Part shown: positions 1-8,132 of the stretch, piece after piece
Layout of the letters: every line of letters starts with the position of its first letter
Position numbering within the stretch: the first letter of the stretch is position 1
DNA from: Labilithrix sp.
GTDB lineage: Bacteria > Myxococcota_A > Polyangia > Polyangiales > Polyangiaceae
DNA: 64,000 nt
Direction: 5' to 3'
NCBI GenBank assembly: GCA_019637155.1
Contig: JAHBWE010000026.1
Span: 50,505-114,504, forward strand
The notes under the pieces: generated by a model
Databases searched by the model: none
What the model saw: only the letters and a program-made list of their open reading frames with translations
What the model was told of the DNA's origin: nothing
Translations under genes and position numbers: made by a program

Positions 1-1211
1 ACGATGTTCTCGCGCAGCGGCACGATCGTCTTGCCGTATTCCTCGACGACGCCGCGCGCGGTCACCACGCGTGCGCTTGCGGACCGGACGTCGGCGCGGA
101 CGTCGATCGCGAGCGCCTGGAGCTCGTTCTCCGCCTGGCGTTTGTGAGCCTCGAGCTTCGCGATCTGCGCCTGCCGCTGATCGAAGAGCGGGATCTCGAG
201 CGCGACGCTCGGGCCGAAGGAGAAGCGGCGACGCGGGATGCCGATGTCGGGGTCGGGCCGCAGGCGACCGGCCTCGACCGCGACGTTCACGGTGCCGGTC
301 CAGCGCGTCGTCTTCGCGAGCGAGAGCGCGTAGCCCATCGCCTGCACGTTCCGGCGCGCGGCGCCGACGTCGAGCCGATGCTCGATGGCGACGGCTTCCA
401 GCCGTTCGAGCGAGACCTCCTCACGCGGGAGCTCCGGGAGCCGCGTCGCTGTCTTCCAGCGCGTGCGCGGGCCCCACGTCCCCATCAGCTTGTTCAGCTT
501 CTCGCGCGCGACGATCGCCTCTCCGTCGGCACGTTTCCGTTCCAGTGCAGACTGCGCAGAGAGCGCAAGCTCCGTATTGAGGTTCAGATCGCTCATGTTG
601 CCGGCTTCGTGCTGTCGGCGCGCCAGCTCGGCCGAGGTCTTCGACGCGTCGTCGACGAGCCGTCGCATCGCGGCCACCTGCTCGGCCGCCTGCGCGGCGT
701 AAAACGCCTCCCGAACCTGCGCGGCGATCTCGAGGACGTGGTCACCTACGTCGAGCTTCACGGCCTCGAGCTCTGTCGCCGCGACGCGCTTACGGAGCGG
801 CATCGTCAGCAGATCGAGGAAATCCTGCTCGACGGTGACGAACAGGTTCGGAGCGATGTGCTCCTGCTCCCAGGCCGTCCGGCCGATCGAGAAGACCGGG
901 TTCTTGAGAAGGCCCGCTTGCACGAGATCCGCCTGGCTGATCGCTAGCTCCTCCAACCGCGCTCGTAGCGCGGGACTGCCGAGGAGCGCGACCTGGACCG
1001 CAGCGTCGGCGGTGAGATCGCGGTCGAGCAGGCTGTCGATCGCCTGCTCGGCCTGCTTGTCGTCGCCGCCCGCCTGGCTCCAGTGGACCTTGTGCCCCGA
1101 GCGGCTCTCCACATCGCGGGCGACGTCTTTGAAGGGGGTCTGCGGCGACGTCGAAGCGCAGCCGACGAGGAGGAGAGCGGCGCCGATGGCGCTCAGGGTT
1201 CGGAGCTTCAT
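1..1211 (-). CDS. TolC-family outer-membrane efflux lipoprotein (C-terminus beyond window)
   Basis: Reading leftwards from the ATG at 1211 the frame stays open to the window edge (at least 403 codons), so the C-terminus is missing. The start MKLRTLSAIGAALLLVGCAS is a lipoprotein signal, with the lipid-modified Cys at 18. The rest is alanine-rich, helical and heptad-like (LRARLEELAISQADL), as in CusC/CzcC/TolC outer-membrane factors, which form the exit channel of tripartite pumps. The upstream metal-binding lipoprotein ends 7 bases before this ATG, so both are read from the promoter at 1582-1609. An adaptor and RND pump may lie further left. Copper as substrate is inferred only from the neighbours. 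Confidence 0.8.
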   Translation of the reverse strand, partial: MKLRTLSAIGAALLLVGCASTSPQTPFKDVARDVESRSGHKVHWSQAGGDDKQAEQAIDSLLDRDLTADAAVQVALLGSPALRARLEELAISQADLVQAGLLKNPVFSIGRTAWEQEHIAPNLFVTVEQDFLDLLTMPLRKRVAATELEAVKLDVGDHVLEIAAQVREAFYAAQAAEQVAAMRRLVDDASKTSAELARRQHEAGNMSDLNLNTELALSAQSALERKRADGEAIVAREKLNKLMGTWGPRTRWKTATRLPELPREEVSLERLEAVAIEHRLDVGAARRNVQAMGYALSLAKTTRWTGTVNVAVEAGRLRPDPDIGIPRRRFSFGPSVALEIPLFDQRQAQIAKLEAHKRQAENELQALAIDVRADVRSASARVVTARGVVEEYGKTIVPLRENI

Positions 1212-1218
1212 CGCGGCC

Positions 1219-1551
1219 TCACTTCTTCGGGACGAGCTTCATGTTGCACTTCGGGCACGTCTGGCCGGGCTCCGTCGAAGTGACCTCCGGATGCATTGGG
1301 CAGACGTAGACGGCGCCAGCGTCGGCGGCGGTCGCTGGCCCGGACGTGTGGCCCGCATGACCGTGGTGACCGGCGTGGGGATCCGATGCCGGGGGCGGCG
1401 CGGTCGATGTCGATGGGGCCGCGTGGGCGACGCCTTCCGGCGCGTTCGGGTTGGACGGATCGCTCATGGAGGTGGAGACGGGTGCCGGCGCGGGCGAGCA
1501 CGCGACGAGCGCGGCCGCAGCGAGCGTGGCGATGAGAAAACGATGGTTCAT
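1219..1551 (-). CDS. Lipoprotein with C-terminal heavy-metal-binding domain
   Basis: A 110-residue protein starting MNHRFLIATLAAAALVACSP, a lipoprotein signal with Cys18. A Pro/Ser/His-rich linker (HAGHHGHAGHTSG) leads to a C-terminal motif YVCPMHPEVTSTEPGQTCPK with CNMKL after it. This is the heavy-metal-binding domain also found at the N-terminus of CusB-type adaptors and in copper ATPases. The longer open frame to 1743 is rejected because the signal peptide begins at the ATG at 1551. It is probably a periplasmic Cu/Ag-binding lipoprotein that feeds the efflux system whose outer-membrane component follows it. A CorE-type promoter lies 31 bases upstream. Another protein of the same build (1761-2144) is read divergently. 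Confidence 0.85.
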   Translation of the reverse strand: MNHRFLIATLAAAALVACSPAPAPVSTSMSDPSNPNAPEGVAHAAPSTSTAPPPASDPHAGHHGHAGHTSGPATAADAGAVYVCPMHPEVTSTEPGQTCPKCNMKLVPKK

Positions 1552-1581
1552 GGGGCTCTCGATCGTTGAGGGTCCGTCGTG

Positions 1582-1609
1582 CAGACGCGGACGGCCGCCG
1601 TTCATTACA
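1582..1609 (-). promoter_or_regulatory. CorE-type ECF promoter 1 (for 1219-1551)
   Basis: On the minus strand TGTAAT (1609-1604), a 16-base GC-rich spacer, then CGTCTG (1587-1582), 31 bases before the start codon. CGTC is the usual ECF -10 core. Five other sites in the window share both boxes and exactly this spacing. Confidence 0.7.
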
Positions 1610-1704
1610 GCGACCGCGAAAGGAGCTGGGACGATTCGCACACGCGATCGAGAGGCCACAGTGACAGCGCCGGTCACACTCGTGCGGCGACCCAGGCGGC
1701 GACG

Positions 1705-1732
1705 TGTAATCGCCGCGCCCGTGCCGCGTCTT
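1705..1732 (+). promoter_or_regulatory. CorE-type ECF promoter 2 (for 1761-2144)
   Basis: TGTAAT at 1705-1710, a 16-base spacer and CGTCTT at 1727-1732, 29 bases before the ATG at 1761. It is divergent from promoter 1, so one intergenic region serves both metal-binding lipoproteins. Confidence 0.7.
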
Positions 1733-1760
1733 CCCTCCGCCAATACGGCAGGAGGAAGTC

Positions 1761-2144
1761 ATGGATCTGTTCAAGAGTGCGATCGCTACGCTCGTGATGC
1801 TCGGCGGTTGCGAGCGGTCGTCGCCGCCGCGGAGCGAGGCCGTCGCGGCGACGAGCGAGACCGTCGTCAAGCCGACGCAGTCGCTCGCGGCCGCGAGCCC
1901 GTCGGCCGCGACGCCTGCCGCTGCCACGAGCGAGACCGTCGTCAAGCCGACGAAGTCGCTCGCGGCCGCCAGGCCGTCGGCCGCGACGCCTGCCCCTAGC
2001 GCGAAGACCGTCTACGTCTGCCCGATGCATCCGGACGTGACGAGCGACGCTCCGGGCCTCTGCCCCAAGTGCAACATGAAGCTCGAGCCGAAGACCAAGA
2101 GCGTTCAGGTCGCTCCGCTGGAAGATGCGTCGCGTCGGCTGTAA
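1761..2144 (+). CDS. Heavy-metal-binding lipoprotein with a duplicated linker
   Basis: A 127-residue protein with RBS AGGAGGA just before the ATG. The N-terminus MDLFKSAIATLVMLGGCERS is a lipoprotein signal with Cys17. The linker holds two near-perfect copies of a 23-residue unit beginning TSETVVKPT and ending SAATPA. The C-terminal domain is YVCPMHPDVTSDAPGLCPKC followed by NMKLEPK, the same heavy-metal-binding domain as in the divergent gene. It is probably a periplasmic copper-binding protein ahead of copA. Its TAA stop lies inside the -35 box of the copA promoter. The linker duplication suggests recent repeat expansion. Confidence 0.8.
   Translation: MDLFKSAIATLVMLGGCERSSPPRSEAVAATSETVVKPTQSLAAASPSAATPAAATSETVVKPTKSLAAARPSAATPAPSAKTVYVCPMHPDVTSDAPGLCPKCNMKLEPKTKSVQVAPLEDASRRL
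1851..1994 (+). repeat. Tandem 69-base direct repeat inside the metal-binding lipoprotein
   Basis: Copies at 1851-1919 and 1926-1994, starting 75 bases apart, differ at only a few positions. They encode the repeated TSETVVKPT linker unit in frame, so the repeat lengthens the flexible linker without breaking the gene. Confidence 0.85.
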
Positions 2145-2167
2145 TGCAGAGGGGACCCCTGCGTCTG
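2140..2167 (+). promoter_or_regulatory. CorE-type ECF promoter 3 (for copA)
   Basis: TGTAAT (2140-2145), a 16-base spacer containing the dyad GGGGACCCC, then CGTCTG (2162-2167), 19 bases before the copA ATG. The -35 box overlaps the stop codon of the preceding gene. Confidence 0.7.
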
Positions 2168-2185
2168 CACAGCAGGAGATTCGTC

Positions 2186-4531
2186 ATGACTGCAATGGCA
2201 ACAACCCAACGAGCGACCGAGACCGCTACGGACGTCGATCTGACCACGGTGGAGCTCGCCGTCCTCGGGATGACGTGTGCGGCCTGCGTGCGCCGCGTCG
2301 AGAACGCGGTGAAGAAGGTCCCCGGCGTACACGACGCGCAGGTGAACCTCGTCACGAACCGCGCCACGGTGTCTTTCGCTTCCGGCACGGCTGACGTCGA
2401 CGCGGTCGCGGCCGCGATCGAGAAGGCCGGTTATGAGCCCGTGCGCGGCGAGGCGGCCGCCGACGAGCGCGACGACGCTGCGACGGACGCTGCGAGCCAG
2501 CGCGCCGCGGCCGTCGAGGAAGCCGAGCAGCGCGAGCAGCACAGCATCCGTCGCGGCTTCATCACCGCGGCGGTGCTTACGGTCCCGCTCCTCGTCGTCG
2601 CCATGTCGCACGGGCTCATCCCTTGGACCGAGACCACGTACGGGCGCTGGCTGCAGTTCGCGCTCGCGACGCCCGTGGTGCTCGGGCCCGGCCGGCGCTT
2701 CTTTCACCTCGCGTGGGCCGCGCTCAAGCATCGCGCGGCCGACATGAACACGCTGATCGCGCTAGGCACGGCGGCGGCCTGGATCTACTCGACCGTCGCC
2801 CTCGTCGCGCCCGGGCTCTTCCCGCATGCGGCGCACGGGCGGGTCCCTCATCTGTACTTCGAGGCAGCAGCGGCGGTCCTCACGTTCGTTCTGCTCGGCA
2901 AGATGCTCGAGACGCGCGCTCGAAAGCGTCTCTCCGATGCCGTCCGCGGTCTCATCGCGCTGCAGCCGAAGACCGCGCGCGTGCTGCGAGGCGACACGGA
3001 GGAAGACCTTCCCATCGCGTCGCTGAAGCGCGGCGACGTCGTCCTCGTCCGCCCGGGTGAGCGCATCCCCGTCGACGGCGAGGTGCTGCGTGGCGCGTCC
3101 GCGGTCGACGAGTCGATGTTGACGGGCGAAAGCATGCCGGTGGACAAGGCGGAGGGCGCGAAGGTCTACGCCGGCAGCATGAACCAGAGCGGCGCGCTCG
3201 GCCTCCGCGTCACGACGACCGGCCGCGGCAGCGCGCTTTCGCGGATCATCGAAGCGGTCGAGCAGGCCCAGGGCTCGAAGGCGCCGATCGCACGGCTCGC
3301 CGATCGAGTGAGCGCAGTCTTCGTTCCGATCGTGCTCGCGCTCGCACTCACCACGCTCGTCGTGTGGGTGTGGCTGGACCCCAGCGCCGACGGGATCGCG
3401 ACGGCGATCGAGCGTTTCGTCGCTGTCCTCGTCATCGCCTGCCCGTGCGCGCTCGGCCTCGCGACGCCCGCGGCGGTGGCGGTGGGCACGGGGCGCGGCG
3501 CGGAGCTCGGGATCCTGGTGAAGGGCGGCGCCGCGCTCGAAGCGGCATCGCGGATCGATCGCGTCCTCCTCGACAAGACGGGGACGTTGACGAATGGCAA
3601 GCCGGTGCTGACCACCGTCGTCGATCGCAGCGGCCTCGGCTCCGACGCCCTCCTCGCGCTGGTCGCGAGCGCCGAGCAGGGCAGCGAACATCCGGTCGCG
3701 CGCGCCGTCGTTGCGGGGGCGATGCAGAAGAGCATCGCGCTCCAAGAGACCGAAGGGTTCAGCAGCGCGGCCGGCCACGGCATCGAAGCCACGGTTGCCG
3801 GTCATCGCGTCCGGGTCGGAACCTCCGAATGGCTCCGTCGTGCGTCTGTTTCGACCGAAGCGCTGGAGCATGAAGCTCGCGAGCGCGCGGAGAAGGGCGA
3901 GACCCCATTCTTCGTTGCGGTGGACGGTGCGCTTGCCGGTTTGGTCGCCGTCGCGGACAGGCCGGCCGATACGGCGGCCCCGATGCTCGCCACGCTCAGG
4001 AAGATGAGCATCGGCGTCGCGATGATCAGCGGTGATCGCGCCGGCACCGCACGCGCGGTGGGCCGAGAGCTCGGGATCGACGACGTCTTCGCCGAGGTGA
4101 AGCCCGAGGACAAAGCCCGGATCGTGTTCGAGGAGCGCGGCAAGGGACGAACCGTCGCGATGGTCGGTGACGGCATCAACGACGCCCCCGCGCTCGCGGG
4201 CGCTCATGTCGGCGTCGCGGTCGGCTCCGGCGCAGACGTCGCGATCGCGGCCGCGGACATCGCGCTTCTCCGTGGCGGAATCGCCCGGCTGCCGCTCGCG
4301 CTCGACCTCGGCCGCACGACGATGCGGACGATCCGCCAGAACCTGTTCTGGGCCTTCGTCTACAATGTCGTCGGCATTCCGCTCGCGGCGGGTCTCCTCT
4401 ACCCGTGGACGGGCTGGCAGCTCTCTCCCGTCATCGCGAGCGCGGCGATGTCTCTGTCCAGTGTGTCGGTGCTGACCAACTCCCTGCGCCTGCGGCGGTT
4501 CGGCCGGATTGACGACCGTGCCGCGGAGTGA
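2186..4531 (+). CDS. copA: Copper-translocating P1B-type ATPase
   Basis: A 781-residue inner-membrane pump that exports Cu(I) using ATP. Domains in order: an N-terminal HMA domain with GMTCAACVRRVENA; transmembrane segments; the actuator loop with TGES (MLTGESMPVDK); the CPC metal channel (IACPCALGLATPAAVAVGTG); the phosphorylation site DKTGTLTNGKP; the HP motif SEHPVARAV; and the hinge GDGINDAPALAGA. This is a complete P1B-1 set at the usual family length. The ATG at 2186 is chosen for its RBS (AGGAG) and its position after the promoter at 2140-2167. The frame is open further upstream but overlaps the preceding gene. The sigma-factor gene follows after 13 bases. Confidence 0.95.
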   Translation: MTAMATTQRATETATDVDLTTVELAVLGMTCAACVRRVENAVKKVPGVHDAQVNLVTNRATVSFASGTADVDAVAAAIEKAGYEPVRGEAAADERDDAATDAASQRAAAVEEAEQREQHSIRRGFITAAVLTVPLLVVAMSHGLIPWTETTYGRWLQFALATPVVLGPGRRFFHLAWAALKHRAADMNTLIALGTAAAWIYSTVALVAPGLFPHAAHGRVPHLYFEAAAAVLTFVLLGKMLETRARKRLSDAVRGLIALQPKTARVLRGDTEEDLPIASLKRGDVVLVRPGERIPVDGEVLRGASAVDESMLTGESMPVDKAEGAKVYAGSMNQSGALGLRVTTTGRGSALSRIIEAVEQAQGSKAPIARLADRVSAVFVPIVLALALTTLVVWVWLDPSADGIATAIERFVAVLVIACPCALGLATPAAVAVGTGRGAELGILVKGGAALEAASRIDRVLLDKTGTLTNGKPVLTTVVDRSGLGSDALLALVASAEQGSEHPVARAVVAGAMQKSIALQETEGFSSAAGHGIEATVAGHRVRVGTSEWLRRASVSTEALEHEARERAEKGETPFFVAVDGALAGLVAVADRPADTAAPMLATLRKMSIGVAMISGDRAGTARAVGRELGIDDVFAEVKPEDKARIVFEERGKGRTVAMVGDGINDAPALAGAHVGVAVGSGADVAIAAADIALLRGGIARLPLALDLGRTTMRTIRQNLFWAFVYNVVGIPLAAGLLYPWTGWQLSPVIASAAMSLSSVSVLTNSLRLRRFGRIDDRAAE

Positions 4532-4544
4532 CCAGACTGGCGGC

Positions 4545-5129
4545 ATGGAAGAGAGCGCCCTTCGTCCGCGCGACGCCGAGATCGCGAACGTCCTCGTCGC
4601 CAATCATCGCGAGTTTCTGGGGTACCTGGAGCGACGTCTCGGACGACGAGACGTCGCCGAGGACATTTTGCAGAACGCGTTCGCGCGCGGCCTCGAGAAG
4701 CTCGAGACGCTGCGGGACGACGAAGCGGTCGTCCCGTGGTTCTACCGCACGCTCCGGAACGCGGCCGTCGACTACTTCCGCCGCACGAAGACGGCCGATG
4801 GTGCGCTCTCACGTTTCGCGGCGGAGCTCGAGGAAGCCGAGGAGCCGAACGAGACGATGCGAGCCGAGGTCTGCCAGTGCGTGACGCGTCTCGCGTCGAC
4901 GCTGAAGCCCGAGTACGCGGACGCGCTCCAGCGCGTCGAGGTGGAGGGCGCGTCGATGAAGGAGTTCGCGCAGCAAGCCGGCATCTCGGCGGGCAACGCT
5001 GCCGTCCGCGTGTTCCGCGCGCGCGAGGCGCTCCGGAAGCAGGTCGCTGCATCTTGCGGCACGTGCGCTACGCACGGCTGTGTCGCGTGCACGTGCGCGA
5101 CGGACAAGGGCGGATGCGGCTCGGTGTAA
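4545..5129 (+). CDS. CorE-like ECF sigma factor with six-cysteine C-terminal domain
   Basis: A 194-residue ECF sigma factor. Region 2 includes ANHREFLGYLERRLGRRD and ILQNAFARGLEKLETL, and region 4 includes ADALQRVEVEGASMKEFAQQ followed by AGISAGNAAVRVFRAREALR. The tail after region 4 (SCGTCATHGCVACTCATDKG, then GCGSV) has six cysteines, and a VCQC pair sits between the two regions. This matches CorE of Myxococcus xanthus, a copper-sensing sigma factor (ECF44 type) that works without an anti-sigma factor. None is encoded nearby here. The ATG at 4545 avoids overlap with copA; a TTG at 4509 is an alternative start. It is inferred to read the six TGTAAT-N16-CGTCT promoters in this window. Confidence 0.88.
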   Translation: MEESALRPRDAEIANVLVANHREFLGYLERRLGRRDVAEDILQNAFARGLEKLETLRDDEAVVPWFYRTLRNAAVDYFRRTKTADGALSRFAAELEEAEEPNETMRAEVCQCVTRLASTLKPEYADALQRVEVEGASMKEFAQQAGISAGNAAVRVFRAREALRKQVAASCGTCATHGCVACTCATDKGGCGSV

Positions 5130-5152
5130 TCGTTTCGGCCGCCGCGCGTCTT
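5125..5152 (+). promoter_or_regulatory. CorE-type ECF promoter 4 (for the 5194 chaperone)
   Basis: TGTAAT (5125-5130), 16 bases, CGTCTT (5147-5152), 42 bases before the ATG at 5194. The -35 overlaps the stop codon of the sigma-factor gene itself. Confidence 0.7.
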
Positions 5153-5193
5153 CAGGATGCGGGCAGAGAGCTCGCCACAAAAAGGAAATTGCC

Positions 5194-5409
5194 ATGACCA
5201 CGAAGTCCACCGTTCTCGATGTCGAAGGAATGACCTGCTCTGCGTGCGTCCGCCACGTCGAGCAAGCACTGCGCGGCGTCGACGGGGTCGAGAAGCTCGA
5301 TGTGAAGATCGGAAAGGTCCGCGTCGATCACGACGAGACGAAGGCGACGCCGCAGCAGCTCATCGAGGCGATCGCCGAGGCGGGGTACGAACCACGAATC
5401 ACGTCCTAG
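5194..5409 (+). CDS. CopZ-like HMA-domain copper chaperone
   Basis: A 71-residue single HMA domain with the metal site GMTCSACVRHVEQAL and the usual beta-alpha-beta pattern ending GYEPRITS. RBS AAAGGAAA stands before the ATG at 5194. Such soluble proteins carry Cu(I) to P1B ATPases through the CxxC thiols. A near-identical paralogue is at 12050-12265 and shares the run VEKLDVKIGKVRV with one substitution. It lies downstream of the CorE-like sigma gene with its own matching promoter, so copper induction is likely. Confidence 0.92.
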   Translation: MTTKSTVLDVEGMTCSACVRHVEQALRGVDGVEKLDVKIGKVRVDHDETKATPQQLIEAIAEAGYEPRITS

Positions 5410-5420
5410 CGAGCATCGAG

Positions 5421-6473
5421 ATGGCGCAGAGGACGACGAAGCCAAAGAAGCGGGGCGCGATGCCGCCAACGAAGAAGCGAGCAGCAGCGGCTGGCTCGTA
5501 TGCGGACCTGTCTGACATCATGGGGCCCCCGACGATGTCGCGGCTGAGTCATCGTGCAAACTATGACGTCCATACCGTCCGCGAAAAGCCGCTGGTTCTG
5601 TATGAGGACCATCGCTCTCTCTTCTTCGTCCTCTGGTACGCGCTCCACGCCGCAAAGGTGATCGAACGAGCCCCGCTTCTCATCTACTTCGACGGGCACG
5701 ACGACGCGAAACCGGTGAGTGGCAAGGCGCTCGCGCGACTGCGCGAGCTGCGCGCCGGTGCACCGACGGCACGCGAAGTGTTCGACTTCGTCGAGTGGGA
5801 GCTCTCGCCGCTGGACGACGACTGGCTTCTCGCCGCGATGGAGCTTGGCCTCGTCGGCGATGCGATCTGCGTCGGGGCATCGTGCACCCCGAACCTCGAC
5901 TCGCATGCCGACCTCGACCCCGAAGCCGTCGAGAGCGCACGCCGCATGCGAGAGCTGTTCTCCGGTGCAAAGGGCAAGGATGAGCCGCATCGGGTGCTTC
6001 CGGGTCGCGGCGAGGAACTTTGCGCGAGATACGAGGACCACGGCGGCGACTCCCATCGCATCTGGCTGCTGCCGCACCTCTGGAAGGCATTGGCCACGAG
6101 GGGGGCGCTCGAAGATGCCGTTCGCGCGAGCTACTTCGGGAGTCTCTGGGATGCGCTCGACTGGGATCCGAGCAGTGGCTGGTTCAAAGGAACGACGGGG
6201 CTCACTCCGATTGTGCTCGACGTCGATCTGGATTGCTTCGCCATTTCGGCCGAGGGCGGGACCTTCGCTTGGCCACCACGTTTCTTCAAGCGTTTCACCG
6301 AGCGATCGGACTCGGGACAGACCGCGCTCGACTTCCTCGCCGGCCTCGAACATCGCGTCGCGTTTCGCACGGTCGCTCGCGAGAGTCCGTATTGCGGTGG
6401 GACCGCGGACTCCGAGAACATTCTCGCCTCACTCGACCACGTACTTTGGAACGGTGAGCTGCTCGATCTCTAG
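5421..6473 (+). CDS. UPF0489-like protein, possible arginase-fold hydrolase
   Basis: A 350-residue protein with a basic, low-complexity N-terminus (about residues 1-30), then a domain with YEDHRSLFFVLWYALHAAK, IYFDGHDDAK and LDVDLDCFAIS. These Asp/His clusters are typical of UPF0489 proteins, some of which are arginase-fold enzymes acting on peptide arginine. The assignment rests on motif resemblance alone. The gene starts 12 bases after the copper chaperone and ends exactly where the convergent DUF4365 gene ends (6473/6474). No link to copper is visible. An ATG at 5460 could also start translation and would remove part of the basic leader. Confidence 0.5.
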   Translation: MAQRTTKPKKRGAMPPTKKRAAAAGSYADLSDIMGPPTMSRLSHRANYDVHTVREKPLVLYEDHRSLFFVLWYALHAAKVIERAPLLIYFDGHDDAKPVSGKALARLRELRAGAPTAREVFDFVEWELSPLDDDWLLAAMELGLVGDAICVGASCTPNLDSHADLDPEAVESARRMRELFSGAKGKDEPHRVLPGRGEELCARYEDHGGDSHRIWLLPHLWKALATRGALEDAVRASYFGSLWDALDWDPSSGWFKGTTGLTPIVLDVDLDCFAISAEGGTFAWPPRFFKRFTERSDSGQTALDFLAGLEHRVAFRTVARESPYCGGTADSENILASLDHVLWNGELLDL

Positions 6474-8090
6474 TTATCTCCGGCCGTCCGCGGCCCGATG
6501 CTTCTCGACCCAGAAGCGAGACTTCGGCGTGCCTTCCGCGCGAATCGTGACGGTGCCGTCGGGGCGCTTCGTGATTTTGCATCGCGCCTTCGTGAGCCCA
6601 GCGCGCGCTGCGGGAACGGCTACGTCGAGCCCGAGCATGCGGCATCTCCAGAGCCCATCGGGCAGGTCCACCCAGAAGTCCGTTGGGCGGCCCTTCGCTT
6701 TCGCGAACGACGCCGTGTAATCGCTCCATTCTGATGCGGACCCCGAGAAGAGTCCGCGGGGTGCGGCCTTGTCGTGGCTGTCGCCGGTGAGGAGGTCGTA
6801 GAGCGTGTCGACATTCTCGAGCGCAGTCGAGAGGTCGCTCGCCGGAAGGACGGGCCTCAGGGCCAGGAGTCGACACACTTCGCGCGCGCGCCACAGCTGC
6901 TCCAGCAGGGCGGCGTAGGCGTCTGGTGCCGTGCCGGTCGCAGCAATGGGGCCGCCCCAAGGAAGCTCGAAGTCCTCGCTCCCTGCGGGATGGAGAATGA
7001 GGCGGAACTGGTACGGCCGTCCGACCTTCGTGAAACGGTACATGCGGTCGAAGTGCGGAAGCGCGTCGATCGGACGGCCGAGCCATCGGTCATCGAGCGT
7101 CTGTTGAATGTCGATCTTCGCGCTCGCGGTAAGGCTCTCCTTTGGTGGGAGGAACGTCAGCGTCACCTTCGCGTCGAACGGCGCGTTCGCATATCGCGCC
7201 ACAATCCGCATCTCGTCCACTCCGGCGGTAACGGTCGCGGGCACATTGACCAGACCGGTGACGAGGCCGTCGCGTTCGATCTCGATCGTCGCCGTGCACT
7301 CTTCGAAGGTCGCGAGCTGGACGCTCGTGATCATGTGTTGAAGGCGCGTGAAGATGGGAGCGTCACGAAACGACAGCTCGCCCCGCTCGATCGGTACGAC
7401 GTACCCGCGGCGGAGCGCAGTGCGACGCTCTTCGTCGAGCCCCGAGAACCGGATACCGAACGTGACATCTTCCTTCGGTTCGAGCTCGTAGGTCGTGCCC
7501 TTCTCCGTCGCTGTTGCGCTGACGATGAAGCGGCGATCGAGCTTTTGCAGGGCCTCGCTCCGTCGTCGAAGCACCATGTCGGGGGCGGCGCGCGCGGCGA
7601 GCACATATTCGTTGGCGTCGACAACGGCGCTCCGTAGCCGCGTGTGATCTGCGACGCGGTTATGGAGCGGCACCTTCACGGTCACCGTTTGTTGGTCCGC
7701 CCACTCCTCGTCGACGAGCGCCTCGTCCGCGTATCGTTGGAGGAAGAGAAAGTACGCCTTCTCACTCGACACGTCCGCGACGACGAGGAGAACGGGCAGC
7801 GGCTCGGCAGTGAGATACGTCCCTAGGTTCTTCGTGGGAAACGGGAAGTGGATGCAAGAATCGACGATGTTCGGCTTTTCGATCCCCTTCAGTTGGACGC
7901 CGAAGCGAATGCCCGTGAGGTAGACAGCCTCGACGGCGTCGACGTAGTAGTCGAGCCCGTAATCGTCACCGGCCGCGCCGCGAGCCCACGAATGCGGCAG
8001 CTCACGCGCAAGCAGGGCCTGCGCGGCGCGATCGATCGAATGCGCGTGCGCGACGCGCACCGTCGGGAGCTTGGCCGATCCGCGAAACAA
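6474..8090 (-). CDS. DUF4365-domain protein with a restriction-endonuclease-like N-terminus
   Basis: A 538-residue protein. The first 150 residues read as DUF4365: SWARGAAGDDYGLDYYVDA, then GIRFGVQLKGIEK, then PVLLVVADVSSEKAYFLFLQ. The D...QxK arrangement is that of PD-(D/E)XK-type folds often found in defence or mobile loci. The remaining 390 residues are unassigned and mixed alpha/beta. The start is uncertain: the TTG at 8090 is the longest choice and a GTG at 8060 would cost 10 residues. The gene converges on the UPF0489-like gene without any gap. No partner methylase or ATPase adjoins it. Confidence 0.65.
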   Translation of the reverse strand: MFRGSAKLPTVRVAHAHSIDRAAQALLARELPHSWARGAAGDDYGLDYYVDAVEAVYLTGIRFGVQLKGIEKPNIVDSCIHFPFPTKNLGTYLTAEPLPVLLVVADVSSEKAYFLFLQRYADEALVDEEWADQQTVTVKVPLHNRVADHTRLRSAVVDANEYVLAARAAPDMVLRRRSEALQKLDRRFIVSATATEKGTTYELEPKEDVTFGIRFSGLDEERRTALRRGYVVPIERGELSFRDAPIFTRLQHMITSVQLATFEECTATIEIERDGLVTGLVNVPATVTAGVDEMRIVARYANAPFDAKVTLTFLPPKESLTASAKIDIQQTLDDRWLGRPIDALPHFDRMYRFTKVGRPYQFRLILHPAGSEDFELPWGGPIAATGTAPDAYAALLEQLWRAREVCRLLALRPVLPASDLSTALENVDTLYDLLTGDSHDKAAPRGLFSGSASEWSDYTASFAKAKGRPTDFWVDLPDGLWRCRMLGLDVAVPAARAGLTKARCKITKRPDGTVTIRAEGTPKSRFWVEKHRAADGRR

Positions 8091-8132
8091 TCCGAGCCAT
8101 CGGACCCGAAGCCGCGCGACGGCACAAGGTCG

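Noticed and set aside
2762..4603. 613-codon open frame on the minus strand opposite copA
   Set aside because: Arg/Asp/His-rich composition typical of an antisense shadow in GC-rich DNA; no motifs.
6715..6745. Another TGTAAT on the plus strand
   Set aside because: No CGTC box follows at 16 bases, and it lies inside a leftward coding region.
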